Shown here piece by piece: positions 21,669 through 34,815 of a stretch of 64,000 nt of DNA. Within the stretch, counting starts at the first letter, position 1, and the number at the start of each line of letters is the position of its first letter. This DNA is from Hydractinia symbiolongicarpus (taxonomy: Eukaryota > Cnidaria > Hydrozoa > Anthoathecata > Hydractiniidae): NCBI RefSeq assembly GCF_029227915.1, contig NC_079878.1, positions 16,430,001 through 16,494,000 on the forward strand, in the 5' to 3' direction. A program made the position numbers and the translations under genes. Under the pieces are notes generated by a model that saw nothing but the letters and a program-made list of their open reading frames with translations, was not told the origin of the DNA and searched no databases.

Positions 21669-24480
21669 TTAGATGCATTTTAGATTTCTATCATGGATAG
21701 ACATCATACTAGATATTTCCAGTAATTCTGTATAGGTTTTCTGCACCAGACCAGTTTTTGTACACAACGCTCTTTTATGTGTTGCCGAAATGAGATTGTG
21801 TGCCTGTTTGCTGCAGAAAATCCATACAATGGGGCAATAATAGAAACAAGGTAAAATAAATAAGTTAAATAATAAATCAATCTGATCCTGTTTTAGAAAA
21901 TTTCGTATCCTCAGGAGTGCTTTTGTCTTTGAGGGAGCACTTTTGCACATCCCTTTTGCGTTAGGGCAAAATGAAAGTTTCTCATCCAGAGTAATACCTA
22001 GTAACTTACATTGTTTTGATGGAGCAATAGAAGATGAGCCAATCTGAATGTTGATATTGCCAACATCAGCTCCCAGAATTATCATCTGAAACTTGCTTGG
22101 ATTTGCAACCATACCATTTGAGTTGAACCAGTTTACCACTTTGACTATGTCCGAGTGCAAACTTCCTAGAACAGCAGTAATGTTACTCTTACAACTAAAA
22201 ATGGTGTTGTCGTCGGCAAAGTTGCAGATATCAGCCTCAAATAACAGGAACAACAAATCATTAATAAACACATTGAATAAGATTGTTCATGGGACAAAGC
22301 CTTGAGGAACTCCTAACAAAATTTCTAACCACTCAATAACCGAGGAGCCCAACCTCACTCAATGTTTCCTGTTTGATAGATAGCTCAGTACAAGTTTTAA
22401 TTTATTATATCCAACGCCATATGCCTCCAGTTTTGCAATTAAAAGACCAAAAGGGAGACGATCAATCGCTTTGGATAAATCCATCAAAACTGCACCGACT
22501 TTTCCAGGTTTTGAGTGACATTTTTGCCAATTTTGAAGCATGTTTAGAAAAGCATACTGACAGCTGTACCTCTTTCGAAATCCACAAAGATATTTAGACA
22601 AAAAGGTGTTGAAGAATGCTAACAGTTGTTTGGCTAAAAGTCTCTCAAAAACCTTTGAAACAGTTGGTAACAAACTGACAGGTCTATAATTTACCTTGTC
22701 TGTGGAGCTACCCTTTTTATATAAAGGGATTATCTCTGCCAAAGATAAAAGACTGGGAAAAACAGAACTGTCAATAATAGAACTGTTAAAACACTTTGTA
22801 AGTACTGGAACACAATATCTAGCAGCTAATTTAAGCATCTTCGTTGGAATCGAACCACTGACTTTCTTGCTATCATCCAACGTAAGAATTTCCGTAAACA
22901 TGACATCCTCACAAATTGGAGACAACTCAAAAGTATGTGTTTCTTCGACTTAATGAAGAGGACACTAGGATGAGACCAATACTTCTCAACTGCAGCGAGA
23001 ACAGCATCACACTGGGATGAAAGAGCTTGAGGAATGTGTGGCATGTTAAGGTTGTCAGTAATTTTATTAAAAAATTCATTAAATATGTTTGCAATATCAC
23101 TATCATTATTATATAATACATCTTTGTCAACAAGAGTAATTCTTTCTTTATCATATTTGGCTTTTTCATTAAACAAAGGTTTTACCGATTTCCAAAAACC
23201 TTTACTCATATTACTTCGGCCAAAGTTGGAAAAAAAAGTTTCTTGTCCTGCCTATTTATATTGACCACCAAGTTTCTTTGTTTTTTAAATGCTCTCACAT
23301 CATCGTCTTTCCCGGAAGTGTTAGCTACCCTTTTAAGACGCGAACGTTTCATAATCGCCTTTCTGAGAGCTTTAGAGACATGGGGCCTATTATTTGCCCT
23401 GAGAAACTTGGTTTTCAATGGAGCATGCCTATCTAATAAAGATGTAAATATGCTATGAAAATCATCATAATTTGAGATATTGGTCATAGACCGAGATATA
23501 TCCTCTAAAAAATAAGTTTCATCAAAATTCTTATAGCATCGGTAACTAATTTTAATTGGTGGTAGTTTGACATATTGTGTTTTAAGCATTGTATTAACTA
23601 AGAAATGATCATCACTCAACCCAGTTACAGCCGCTTCTGTATGCATGAGAAAGTGTTTCCTGTTGGAAAGAATCAAATCAATGCAAGATCCTGTAGAGGA
23701 CTTCCAACAAGTTTTCTCCTTCATGTGATTATAAAGGGAGTGAGTTAGTAAAAACTATCCTAAATCAGTATCAGCTGGATCTAGGTTGAAATCACCATTT
23801 ATGAAGATATTATCATAATTATAGAAATCTAGGGCTTCGGAAAGTTGAGACAAAAAATATTTGGAGTTTTAACTTGGTGGTCTGTAAATACTGCATACTA
23901 ACCATTTTTGTTTTTATACTCCTAATTCAACAATTAAACTTGAATATCAGGTTTAAAGATAAACTGCTCAAGACGACGTGGATTGTTAACAAAAGTTAAC
24001 AATCCACCTCTATTCGCGCTGATGTCTAAACGATATGGATTCGAGTAACTATCCATTACAAATTGACTTAAAGGAAATGAACTATCCAGCTTTGTTTCTG
24101 CAACTGTTATGACGTCAAAGAGATCACCCATAACACACTGAAAACTCTTAAACTTATTACGAATTGAGTTTATATAACCAATAAAAACATTTTTTGGTTG
24201 GTCTCGACGTAAGCGATGCATTTTATCAATATCATTCTCCAAATCTGGTTGCTCAGGAGCCATCAACTCAGTGTTGTTCGAAGAATATCAATATTTGTTT
24301 ATAACTTCAGCTAGATTTTTTGTTAATAATTTAGTACCATTTTTGTTCAGATGTAAGTTGCTACCATTAAGACGAATTTTGTTGATGTTGTTGTTGACGA
24401 TATAGCAAATATTTCTTTCTGAACACATCTTTTCCATTAAATGAATGAATGATGTATGTCTTACTCCTGTATCTAGTCAA
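21669..24480 (-). mobile_element. Decayed APE-type LINE (CR1-like)
   Basis: Read on the minus strand from about 24480: an NLHLNKNGTKLL segment resembling the C-terminal block of the SGNH/GDSL esterase domain found in some CR1-group LINEs; an endonuclease N-terminus (GYINSIRNKF, AETKLDSSFPLSQF) at 24266-23934; the endonuclease C-terminus with TGLSDDHFLV at 23724-23206; and reverse transcriptase with NYRPVSLLPTVSKVFERLL, VLMDLSKAID, GVPQG and FADDN at 22925-21669. Frameshifts and an in-frame stop after GVPQGFVP show that it is inactive. LINEs copy through target-primed reverse transcription. Confidence 0.9.
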
Positions 24481-24592
24481 TCACGTTCGGAATACTTTTT
24501 CCGTGCTAATGATAAAACTACAAACCACATCATAGAAACAATGTTAAACTAAGGCTTTTTATAAAGATTTTTTGTATAAATTTATTTTTCAG

Positions 24593-25348
24593 GTCGGTCT
24601 TGGTGTATTATTTAATATCTCGGGTGAGTACGATAAAGCGATCGACTGCTTCCGAACTGGAGTTCAAGCGCGTGTTGACTCGGCGGATATTTGGAATAAA
24701 TTAGGAGCTACTCTTGCGAACGGAGGAAAAAGTGCAGAAGCGATCGAAGCATATCGAAACGCGTTGGAGCTGAGACCTGAATTTATCCGATGTCGTTACA
24801 ACTTGGGAATAAGTTGCATCAATATGAAGTCCTATAAAGAAGCTGTGGAACATTTTCTTTCAGCTCTCAACATGCAAAAACAGGTACCGATAATTCCGAC
24901 CGCCCTCTAAATGGCCAAAAAAGGCTAAACTTGACCAGAAAGTGCTGATCTTGGTACAATTTTTCTCTGGCAGAGAATTTCGCGGAGTAGCAAGATCGTT
25001 TTTTCTTTTTCTTTTCCATTTGGAAAAATACAATTTCCACGGCCTTTTTTACACTTAAACTGTTTTCAAGCTTTTCTACTCTTTTTAATTTCGAATATAG
25101 CGCTATTTTGGCAAGTTAAACCAACGCCGGCAAAAACTGCACTTTCCACCAAATTAAATTCGGTGTAACCGCTATGTGATTTCTGTTAGGGTGAAGATCC
25201 AACTCGTACTGTTAGTACAATGTCAGAAAATATATGGAGTACGTTGAGGATGACTCTTTCGTTAATGGGACGGTTAGATCTTATGAAAGCGACCGATAAA
25301 AAAGATTTAAATTTGTTGAATCTTTGTTTTAAAACAAACGATGGTTAG
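24593..25348 (+). CDS. PEX5: PEX5, peroxisomal PTS1 receptor, last two coding exons
   Basis: Exon 24593-24883 (phase 0, preceded by TTTTTCAG, followed by GTACCG) encodes [40 protein letters not shown] and [12 protein letters not shown]: the C-terminal TPR repeats of PEX5, including the Asn-rich positions (WNKLG, RYNLG, SCIN) that line the PTS1 groove in the human protein. Exon 25190-25348 (after CTGTTAG) encodes [19 protein letters not shown] and ends FKTNDG-stop, the usual C-terminus. PEX5 binds SKL-type signals in the cytosol and docks at the peroxisome. Earlier exons are not visible, so the gene must start upstream of the transposon-filled region, possibly beyond the window. Confidence 0.93.
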
Positions 25349-25609
25349 CCAGATGGAGAATTACTCATCGTGCTCTAAGATATGTTGCAAGATGTTTTAA
25401 CTAGTTATTGAACCGATATTTCGATCGACTACATATGCAGATAGTTTTCATGTAGACGATTTTATCAGAGTTGTTTTGAACCACATTCGGCACATAATCG
25501 AAGTTCAATTCGTTTCATATTTCCTTGCGTGGTAAATTTGTATGATTTTTTATGTACTACATTCATCAGTTATCTTGTCGCAAATATGTGTCCTTCAGAA
25601 AGTTAATCT

Positions 25610-25890
25610 ACACGAAATATATGCTATATGTTAACTTTTTACCGAGTGAGAGTGCAATTTTTACTTATTCCTAAATTGTACAGTGCAGAAAGCTTTTTTA
25701 TGTGATTGGCTGAAATAGCGTGCAAAAAGCTTATTTTTTTCTAGTTGGTTAAGTGGAAGTATTGTTTTCTTGAAAAAACGAGAAGTTCTCGGGTCATTTA
25801 TTCCAAAATTTTCTTTCTGAATGAAACATGTTTTAAAAACGCACATTCACAGTCCAATTATTTGTGTTCGCATATAGTCATTATAGTCAG
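25610..25890 (+). repeat. Dispersed repeat downstream of PEX5
   Basis: About 270 bp matching 37013-37290 in the same orientation. Both start at CACGAAATATATGCTATAT and share TGATTGGCTGAAATAGCGTG, GTTTTCTTGAAAAA and GTTCGCATATAGTCATTA. It begins ~262 bp after the PEX5 stop codon. The sequence between stop codon and repeat is not shared with the other copy. Confidence 0.75.
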
Positions 25891-28800
25891 GCTGTATTGG
25901 TTGAAAAGCTCAACCTGGAATTAAATGATACATTACATATTTAGTACTGTTGAAACAAAAATGTTATGAAAAATAACATACTAAAAGCCTCACACTCCGA
26001 TCTTTGAGAAAAAAACAAATATAGCAGATTTTGTAGATAGTGTTAAGATGCTTTTAAACTGGTTTCTAATTGCGAATGATGTACATTTTTAAACGTTAGC
26101 CTCAGAAAGCAAGTTAGTATGCACTCTTGCGAAAGAGATGACTCTTCGAAGGTATTAACATGGAAAATAACGCACCGGATTAGTTTAAAAGGGGTGAGAA
26201 TGAACAAAAAAAGGAACCGCACCGTACACAACATTGCCCATCTTTCCGTAAAGATTGGTTCACAGTCATTGGTCGTAATTGTTCGAATAAGAACAATACA
26301 AAAATCTATGCGTTGCAAATTAAAGAATGCAATGAACTAGCAGGAAAAATAAAACTGCATATAACAAATAAGGCATTTATTTTTAGTTTGGTAACACCAG
26401 TTAGTTATTTTACTATGTCAGCACTTTTCAACATGGTCAATATTGAAGATATTCAATGTTTACATTAAATATTGCACTCAAAAAGGTAAACTTTTCTTTC
26501 TCATCAAAATGGTTTTCATTTTGAAATTCTAAACCTCGTTTGGAAATTGTATTTCGAAATCTGATTGGTTGATAAATTCCCATTCGCCGTGGTAGTTGAA
26601 CTTCCGCGACGAATGCTGGCGAATGCGAGAAAATTTCGTAGTGTGCTAAAAATAAATGGTCGCTTATTCGTGAGATTGCGGCGAATGAAGTGGGAACCCG
26701 CCTAAGTAAAGGCGGAGCGACGTTTTGTAAACTTAAGGTAAAAATGAAACTTTTTTTCAACCAACTGGCGCTAAGGTCGGTATGTTAAAGGGGAACTAAA
26801 CACAAATTCTTTTTTGATATATTATCACAAATTGGTAGTATATTTCGAAAAAGAAAAAGTGCACCCTAATTTTGTCTCTTTTTACCTCAATAATAGCAAT
26901 TTCTTTGCCAGCAATATGCCAGAACACTGGATCTAGTGACAAAAATGACGTTGCAAAGTGCAGCACTCCGCAAACCGCAGCGAAAAGGATGAATCCTGGA
27001 GACCACATTAAGCGAGTTTGGTTCGAAACCTACCCAATACGATTCGTTTAGCTTATATTTATAAACACAAACCAACATAATTACGATTCAAGTTGTTCGC
27101 CTTGCGATAGCAAATATTTTCCAGAGTTTTCCTCACTGCTGTCGTGATACCAAGAAAATCCCAGAGGAATTTTTAGAAGGTAAATTTATGAACGCGTTAT
27201 TAAAACCAAATGTGAAAGATAAAAGATTTTTTAACAAAAATAAATCTGCGTGTTGCTTCAAACTTTCTTTTCACAACTAAAGAATATTTGGCTAACAAAT
27301 GCTCAATTTACCAACAGGTTATTGTAGCAGGTCCCGAAGCACGTGCACGAATAAAAAAATATCACGAATTAATTCAGATCAGTAGCAGAGTAACAAATTT
27401 TTTTTATCAATAGACAATAATAAATGGCAAAAGAAATGGCTGCCCAGAGTCCTCAAAATCATAGTAGTTTCCACCAAGCAAATCACATGCTTTTCCTTTA
27501 TAATGAATGTACGTTATAAGAATATCAGGCTGAGGTTTTAGGTTAAAAACAAAAGTTATTTTGTTTTTATAGCAATAGAAAAATAAGAATTTTGGCAATT
27601 ATTCTTATAAAAAAGTGTGTATTAAAAAAGAAAAAGAAATGCGTCAAACGAAATAACCACAATGTATTTTATCTATGTATGTATCTATGTAGTTTATGGT
27701 CCACTACACATAAAACTTTGGAGAGTTATTAATTACTAAAAACACTTGATCTTTTTCATGGCCGGGAGCTGGATCTCAATTATTTGGCCTTGTCCCCAGG
27801 AATTTTTGCCGTGATCTGTTTATATTTCGAAAAGGCAAAAATCCCTGGGCACAGAGGTGGTCATTTGATTAAAAACGTGATTTATCAAAATCCAGCTTAA
27901 TCAATATTCGCCAAAATTTCAAAATACAGAATTTTCGGAGTTTGATATAAGGGAAAAGTGGATTTTTCAGGCATAAAAAAGAATTGAAATACCAGATTTT
28001 CGGAAAATATATCTGCGCAAATTTGGAATTTTCAGGCATGACAAATAACAAGAAGCCCTTCGGCTTGAAGATTTCCGTCATTAGCCTGGAAGATTCTGAA
28101 ATTTGAAGTAGACCTTGAAAATGGAGAATAATGGGTTAAACAAATCATTGAGTATCCTAATTCTCAATTATTATTGTAACTAACCTGCAATGTAAAAATA
28201 CAACTTAATAAATAAAAAATTAAAAATACATTAGTATTCTAGAATGATATTAAAAACTTTAACTGGATATTTTCAACACTGATCTCGGAAATTCTGGAAA
28301 TTCCAGGATACAAATCTTGTTATGTATGAACTTGATGATACGAATATAGTAACTTCTGAACAAGTTCAATTTCAATGAATTGTTGTTCAATTAATTCAGC
28401 AATTAATAGATATTAGCATTTGAATATTTCAGTATTTAGGCCTTAAAAATTTACTCTCTCGTTGAAGATTTTTTGAAAATGCTGATGGTGCATGGTTTGA
28501 TAACAGCTGATCTGAAAAAGAAAGTACGTTTTAAAAATGGGAAACAAGAATACAATTTCACCACTGAATTAACATCAGGTTGTTTAATTATTGCATATTT
28601 AACCTCTCTTTGCCTCTTTGATTAAAAGAGAGAATTTATTAAAATGATGCAAATCACAAGGTATATTATATGTATAAATATATGTATATAATTTTAATCA
28701 AGCTGACTTGTGATATCTTTGTTAAACAAGTAATATATTAAGCAGGCGATACATGATTTTAAAACCAGTGGACGATATATACAGGATTTATTTTGTCGAA

Positions 28801-30480
28801 ATCGATTAATATTGAATTCAACAAATTTTATCGTTTATTATCCCTTTTCAATTCAAATTCTCCAATTTGTATTTATTTTTGGAGAGTCTGATTAGTTCCA
28901 ATTTTTCATTTTGAAGAAAATGATTGGTCTTTGTTTTGTTTGACAAAATCCAAAAAGTTGAACTTATATAACTTTTGAAATTTCAAATTGACAAATTGAC
29001 TTGATAAAATAAGGTAAACACAGAATTTGTCGGATTTGATAAATCAATAGTCCTGTTTGTGAGATTTTTAAAAATCAAGTCTTTTCTATGAAATCTTAGA
29101 AAAAATATTTTGTGATACTTGTGATACTGGGTGAGTTCAAGAAAGTTCTTCAAGCAAATTAGGCACTCAAGGAGAACTGATAATTAGCCAATAACAGGAT
29201 AATTAGCCGTTGCAGAATAATTATATATACGGTGCGTACAAAATTAGCCATCCTCGTCTCCAGGGTTTGTTGCCTTGTCAATGCCGCTAGCGCTTACTTG
29301 AGGGTTAAACAAGACCCAGGTACAGGCTTTTTTCATAACCAGTATAAAGGTTACTATAAATAATTAATGATTTGTCTCGTTATTACAATTTCTGCAGCTA
29401 GTAAAAGCAACTTGATCGAGTCCTCGTTCTTCACATGCACATGGCGAGGACTTCACATGCAAATGTCGTTTGGTTATTTATGTTTTTCAACGCATGACTT
29501 TCGAAAGTTTTTTTAAACCAAGTTATTATTTGTTTACCCGGAAACTATATTTTATAGGGATGAAATTTTTTAAGAAGCGTTATTTATTAACAAAATGTGG
29601 AAACGTGTGATTAGATAAAGCTGATTTTGTTGGGATATACTGATACAAGAAGACAACCTAGTCTCAATTTAGTGGCTACCTGTTATATTTTACAAGTCTA
29701 GTATCTCTTTGGAAAAAGTGTGTGTCTTAGATTGTGGCATCTGGCTAGTTACATAATAAATAAGGAAAAAAAAAACGAAGCTAGCTAGATAGCTAAGTAT
29801 AAAATATGTTTCCAACGTCTTATAAATGTTGGCTGAATAATTTTGTATAAGCAACCCAGTTGATAAGACTAGGTTTAAAATTGGGTTAAAGATTAAGCGT
29901 CTTTCTGAGCAAACTTCGGTCGTTATATCTACGCTACGATCCCTCTTCCCTCAGCTAGCAACTTTTCCAGCTGAACTATGGCAAATTTCCAATATATACT
30001 GCGTTTAAGCAGCAATATAATGTGCTTTCGCATGGTAAATTCATTACTGATGAACATCCGAAAGGTCAAGGTCTGGTTCGTATTCCAGAAGTGTTTGGTA
30101 AAATAATTATAGGTGCTAAAAACAACCACCTGAGAAACTTGTGATCAAGAAATGCCTTAGCAATCTAATGTCTGAGCCAAGAGGTTAGAGATCAATCTAC
30201 TTGTTTACTTATTTCTATTTTTGTTGCACCTGCTTAAATTTTTAAACATTTTATTTCAGCAGGTGTAAATATTGAATATTGCAAATTGTGACTTTCAAAA
30301 ATTCAAATTATTGTGTTGTATGTTTTTGCAAAACTTTGGGTCTCCTACATACACTCAGTGATTGATACAGTAGATTCTTTCACGAGAATACGGCTAGTAT
30401 TTATATATTTCGGCAACAAATCTTTATTTTCTATATATGAAAAGTTATCGTTTTAGACTGATAAAATATTTCGAACTTAA
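25891..30480. other. Intergenic region with MITE-like repeats, no gene seen
   Basis: Holds a repeat around 26784-27110 starting AAAGGGGAACTAAACAC (the same motif occurs inverted at about 33930-33950). It also holds a GCGAATG-rich block at 26570-26700, an inverted repeat at 27795-27849, a CCATCCTCGTCTCCAGGG block at about 29248 and a hairpin-family flank at about 30210-30400. Open frames are short and unstructured. Confidence 0.5.
27795..27849. repeat. 16-bp-arm inverted repeat
   Basis: CCCAGGAATTTTTGCC (27795-27810) and GGCAAAAATCCCTGGG (27834-27849) form a near-perfect hairpin with a 23-nt loop. The CCCAGG arm ends recall the AACCTCGA/CCCAGGG hairpin family at 5.2 and 9.2 kb. Confidence 0.7.
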
Positions 30481-30489
30481 GACACAAAA

Positions 30490-31740
30490 TAACAATAATA
30501 GTTGACCCAACTGAGAATATGATTTGGATTAAAGCTACAGCCGTGAAATTAAATTCGATATTGAGGCCTCAAAAATTTACAGATGTAATACAGGTGCCAT
30601 GTCCTGACATATTGAAAACAAATAACCAACACAAAAAATGCTTGATAATATACCTAGTTCTATTATTGAACATATCAAAGAGTACCACAATGAACTGAAT
30701 AATTTTGTTATGGACAAAGTTGGTAAGTAAAAAAGCCATTTGTATGTGGAAATAAGTTTCTAGTTAAAAAATACTTCAGTTTACATAAAACAAGATAATG
30801 AATATTTTACAGTTAAAGGTTATCACTGGATAAACTGAGGGTTGTCCCTGAAGAAAGCATGAATTCGTCAAAACAATGTTCATCGTCTATACCACAAAGT
30901 AAGGGACGCACAGAAAGAATACCTGTTCTGTTGCTGAAATAAATTTTACTTCTACCACCAAAAACGTTGAAAAAGTTAAGCAAAAAGCTCATATATAAAA
31001 TTTTTTCGATGCAAGGACAGCAACATATGACCATGATGACAAAGAACTCATCAAGTACCTCATATTAGATGAAATGTACCATGCCTCCAATATAATGAAT
31101 GAGCATCCCACAAAAGTTGTTAAAACAACGTATGGGAATGTTCCAGCTGAATCGTGTTTGAACTACCAATGTTAACTAATGCCACAAGACTTTCAAGTCT
31201 ATAGCTCAGTGGAACAGAAAGCAAAAATTTATTCAAACCAACACTTTCCACTATTTTTTTCATTGCTAATGAAGTCTGTGCGGTATATTGACAAAATTGC
31301 TAGCATGAAAGAGACGAAAATAAGAAATGAACTTGTAATTTATATTCAAAATGCAATTATAATCGAGAAAAATACCAGAGATCAGACTGATGGATTTAAA
31401 TGCCAAACATACGATTTACTTTTTCTCTCTCATTAGCTAGATCCATTGTGTTTGGCAATGAGAAACCCAACAAAATTTTGAAAATGAAATTGGTAAGTTC
31501 CATAAACCAACTGTCTTTCAAATGTATGAGCATTATTTCAAGGTAATGAAATGAAATAGTCAGTGTGTTACCCCGTGGCTTGGTAATTGATAAAGCAAAT
31601 CTGATATTTAATGCTACTGCTGATGGCAAAGTTGTCCATTGTGATGATTTGGGAATACAAAGATATATATCTCAAAAATGTCTGCTTTTTGTCAAAAAAT
31701 CCTATGATCAAGACACTGATGCCATACATCTTTGACTACT
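30490..31740 (+). pseudogene. Unrecognised decayed coding stretch
   Basis: Plus-strand protein-like segments occur in changing frames: IPSSIIEHIKEYHNELNNF near 30650 ending at a GTAAGT, LIKYLILDEMYHASNIMNEH near 31050, a frame with AIIIEKNTRDQTDGF (31179-31436), and ADGKVVHCDDLGIQRYISQ near 31630. Stops and frameshifts separate them. The composition is more protein-like than the surrounding DNA, suggesting a dead gene or transposon ORF. I do not recognise the family. Confidence 0.3.
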
Positions 31741-31990
31741 AAAACATGGTGTGACTTTGTGCTATATACTTCCAAAGGCATAGTTATTCATTGAGTCAGT
31801 TTTGACAAAGCGCATTGGAAACAGTTGAAAAACAAGCTATGAAATTTTATTTCGAATACATATTGCCACAACTAGTTATAAAATATTGAAAATATTGAAA
31901 CATTTATATGCACTCATAATATTTAATATATTGTTTTATGAGTTATAATTTATATTACGGTGATTTTTTTTATTATTGGATCCTGTAAGT

Positions 31991-32215
31991 TTAAAAGCAA
32001 AGCATTGACAGCGATAATTTGATATAATGAACCCGTACATACTGATCTTCATAATCTTTCCAGCTATGTAGTGTCGGCTTAGCACCAGTAATAAGTCGTT
32101 TCTTAGTACCACCTGGCGCCCTATAACTTACATTTAGACGAAAGTGTTTTTTACAAGTTCTAGTGGTATTAAAACAATCTCTTCCATCCTGGCGTTTTAT
32201 CAAGTTACACCACAC
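31991..32215 (-). pseudogene. THAP-type zinc-finger fragment
   Basis: Encodes WCNLIKRQDGRDCFNT, CKKHFR and KKRLITGAKPTLHSW, which match the second half of a THAP domain (W...I.R, C-x2-H zinc ligands, R.L..GA.PT.F). The first half with the other two ligands is missing, and the frame runs on into AT-rich sequence. THAP domains bind DNA and are common in P-element-like transposases and in domesticated transcription factors. I treat this as a fragment. Confidence 0.55.
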
Positions 32216-32219
32216 TGTT

Positions 32220-34810
32220 TAAAAGGAGAGGCGAACTAAAACTTTTGTGGCAGCCACAAAATTAATTTTAGGCGAGGTAGCAAAATTAGGGAACGTCTAA
32301 ATCCCAAAATCTACTAAAATACCTACTATAACGACACATAAATAACTATGTTTTATAAATAAATATCCATATTCCTTCCTAGCAACATTTTTACAAAGTT
32401 TTTTTGGCTGTGTGTGGAAAAAAGAAGCAAGTTTGAGATGTACTTACCAATAAACATTAAAATAAGACCTTTTAACTCAAGATAACCAAGAATATTTTAC
32501 ATACAATCGTAGTGCCAGCATTTTATAACCTTCGTTAATACTTCTTGGAACTTTATAAACATCTGTCACAGCCAATAATAATTTTTTTTTCGTAATTTGG
32601 TTCGCTTTTTCACAACATACATCCAACTTCGAACGATGAAGTTTGTTGTAATGAGATGGCGCCAAATTTGATAAATACACAGACCGGAAACTTTCAACAA
32701 CAAATCGAACGTGCATAGCCTTTGTTTACAAATCTTTATTTTCTTCATCTTTACTTATGAATTAGTTTACTAAGTTCAATAATAAAAATAAAAATATTTT
32801 CGTCGTGTTATTCAACTGATAGCAATTTTGCTATTTTGATCTTTAACTTGTGTATTATTTTTAATAAAACAGTGTGATCATCGAAGCGTAACAATCACAA
32901 TAAAGAGAAAGATCTAATATTGTTTCTGAATATAACCACCTGCTTGGCAAATGTAAAACCATACTGAACCATAAAATAATTCAGCATTTAAGGATGAAAG
33001 TAAAAGTAAGATGTTCTGGGTATAATGTGCGTATAATAACGTGTTGTTGTGCTGCAATGTTTTAAGCCATAAATTCACCTTTTTTAAACAAGCAGCTTTA
33101 ATTTATTACCCCTTTAATATAAGAACAGCAAATCTTTTTTTTTTATAGCCACATTTTACTTGATTTGATGCTAACTAAATATTACAAAAACTAAACAATG
33201 CTCAAGATTTTATGAGAGATTCCAGACCAGCGGATCTGGTCTTTGAAATTATCTCTTGCATCATGAATTTTCAATCAGCAGCCGTGTCGCGGCTGTTCGC
33301 CTCTCCTTTAAGCGCTTGGTCAGTTGGAAAAGCTAATACCAGAAGGCTTTTTAACTTTATTATCAATAATGTACTCGCATGAGACACTAAAACTTTTCGT
33401 AAAGCTTTTCTTTGCCATGTTTGTTGTTATTTTTCGTGGAACAGCATTTGTCTCACTTTCATGTCGAGGTCGCTTTACATAATTTTATTTATGAATAGTC
33501 TATCCTTGTCTATCGCAGAAGGCACAGTTTAGCATTCTCCCGCTTCATTTATTTAGAATGCGTTTGTTTATATCCCCGCGGACTTGCGTCACACAAGTTA
33601 GTATTTTACGGAACAGAAAGTCCTAATTGACAGTGTCATAGCGACGGCCGTAGGACTACTTTGACCTTAAATATCTCGATAACCAAAGGTCACAAATATA
33701 AAAAGTTTAACACATTTTATATATTAGCACTATAATTAACATTTTAAGCACAACTTGTTATCAATCATTAGTTCTCCTTTAAATATTCTTTAGAATAATT
33801 TGATTTATCCGCGAGTGATTCTAAAGTTTTTTTTACTATACAATTGTAGCTCAAACTTTGTCAATTTATTTCTCCCTGACAATTTTTAAGGGTAAGTGCT
33901 TTGTGTACTTCAGTAGATAAATAATATTTTTTGTGTTTAGTTCCCTTTAAAGAGGTTTATTTTAAAACGGATTATTGTTTAGGAATCGTTTCAATTCGTA
34001 TAATTCGCATTTTTTTACAAAAAAGTTTTTCAAATTAGTTTCAGTTTGTTCCAAAACGGAATAGTTTTAAATAGTTTCTTTAAATACACCTTTCCCGAAT
34101 TTATATTTTGTAAAATATTGCGTGCATGAAAACGAGGCAAATCTTGGTAAACATTATTCGCGTGTAATGTAATCGATAATTTAAATTCGGGAAAGGTGTA
34201 TTGAAAATCATTTCGTAATCGTTTCCAAAACATTACGCGTTCGTTTTTTAATCAAAATTAATTAGTTTCGAGACTTGTTAAACTTATTCCAGTTCAAATC
34301 GCCCACTACATATCATTTTTGCGCTTAAAAAATAAAATAAATTAATTCCAAATCGTTTTAACCATTTCACGTTTGTTTCATGAAACGATCTGTAGACGAT
34401 TTTAAAAAATAATAAAACGATCGCAATTGTTTCAATTCGTATAAAATGTGAAACGATGATGCAGATGGTCCCTAGTTTATTGTTAGGGCTTATATCCATC
34501 TAAAATTTAAAAAAATCATTAAATCAAAAACTTTTTTCCAGAACGTAACATTTTCATTTCTTCGCGTAACTTTGTTAATAATGCTAAAGGAAACTGTTCC
34601 TTCCTTTAACGTCACCAAACATACGTTTTGGTTAAAAATTCTTCACTTACTAAAATAATAACTGTAGGCAGAAGAGAGGACAAGCAATCTTGAGGAAAGA
34701 CCTTAAAGGTTAAAGGTTATACACCTATATGCCTACAATTTCTTACCCAGTCAATAATATGGCAAATGTTATATATGTGATATGTGTTTATTTTGGTAGG
34801 AGTAAGTAAA
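32220..34810. other. No gene seen
   Basis: AT-rich intergenic DNA. A TTTGTGTTTAGTTCCCTTTA block ends at about 33950 (inverse of the motif at 26786). Inverted TTTAAATTCGGGAAAGGTGTA-type sequence occurs around 34080 and 34180, a small MITE-like structure. No coding region was recognised. Confidence 0.5.
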
Positions 34811-34815
34811 CAAAA

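Noticed and set aside
26437-26760. 107-codon minus-strand frame
   Set aside because: Lies in a GCGAATG-rich repeat; no recognisable domain.
28439-28523. 28-codon exon-like frame (ALKIYSLVEDFLKMLMVHG) between TATTTAG and GTACGT
   Set aside because: Too short to support without transcripts; no neighbouring exons were found.
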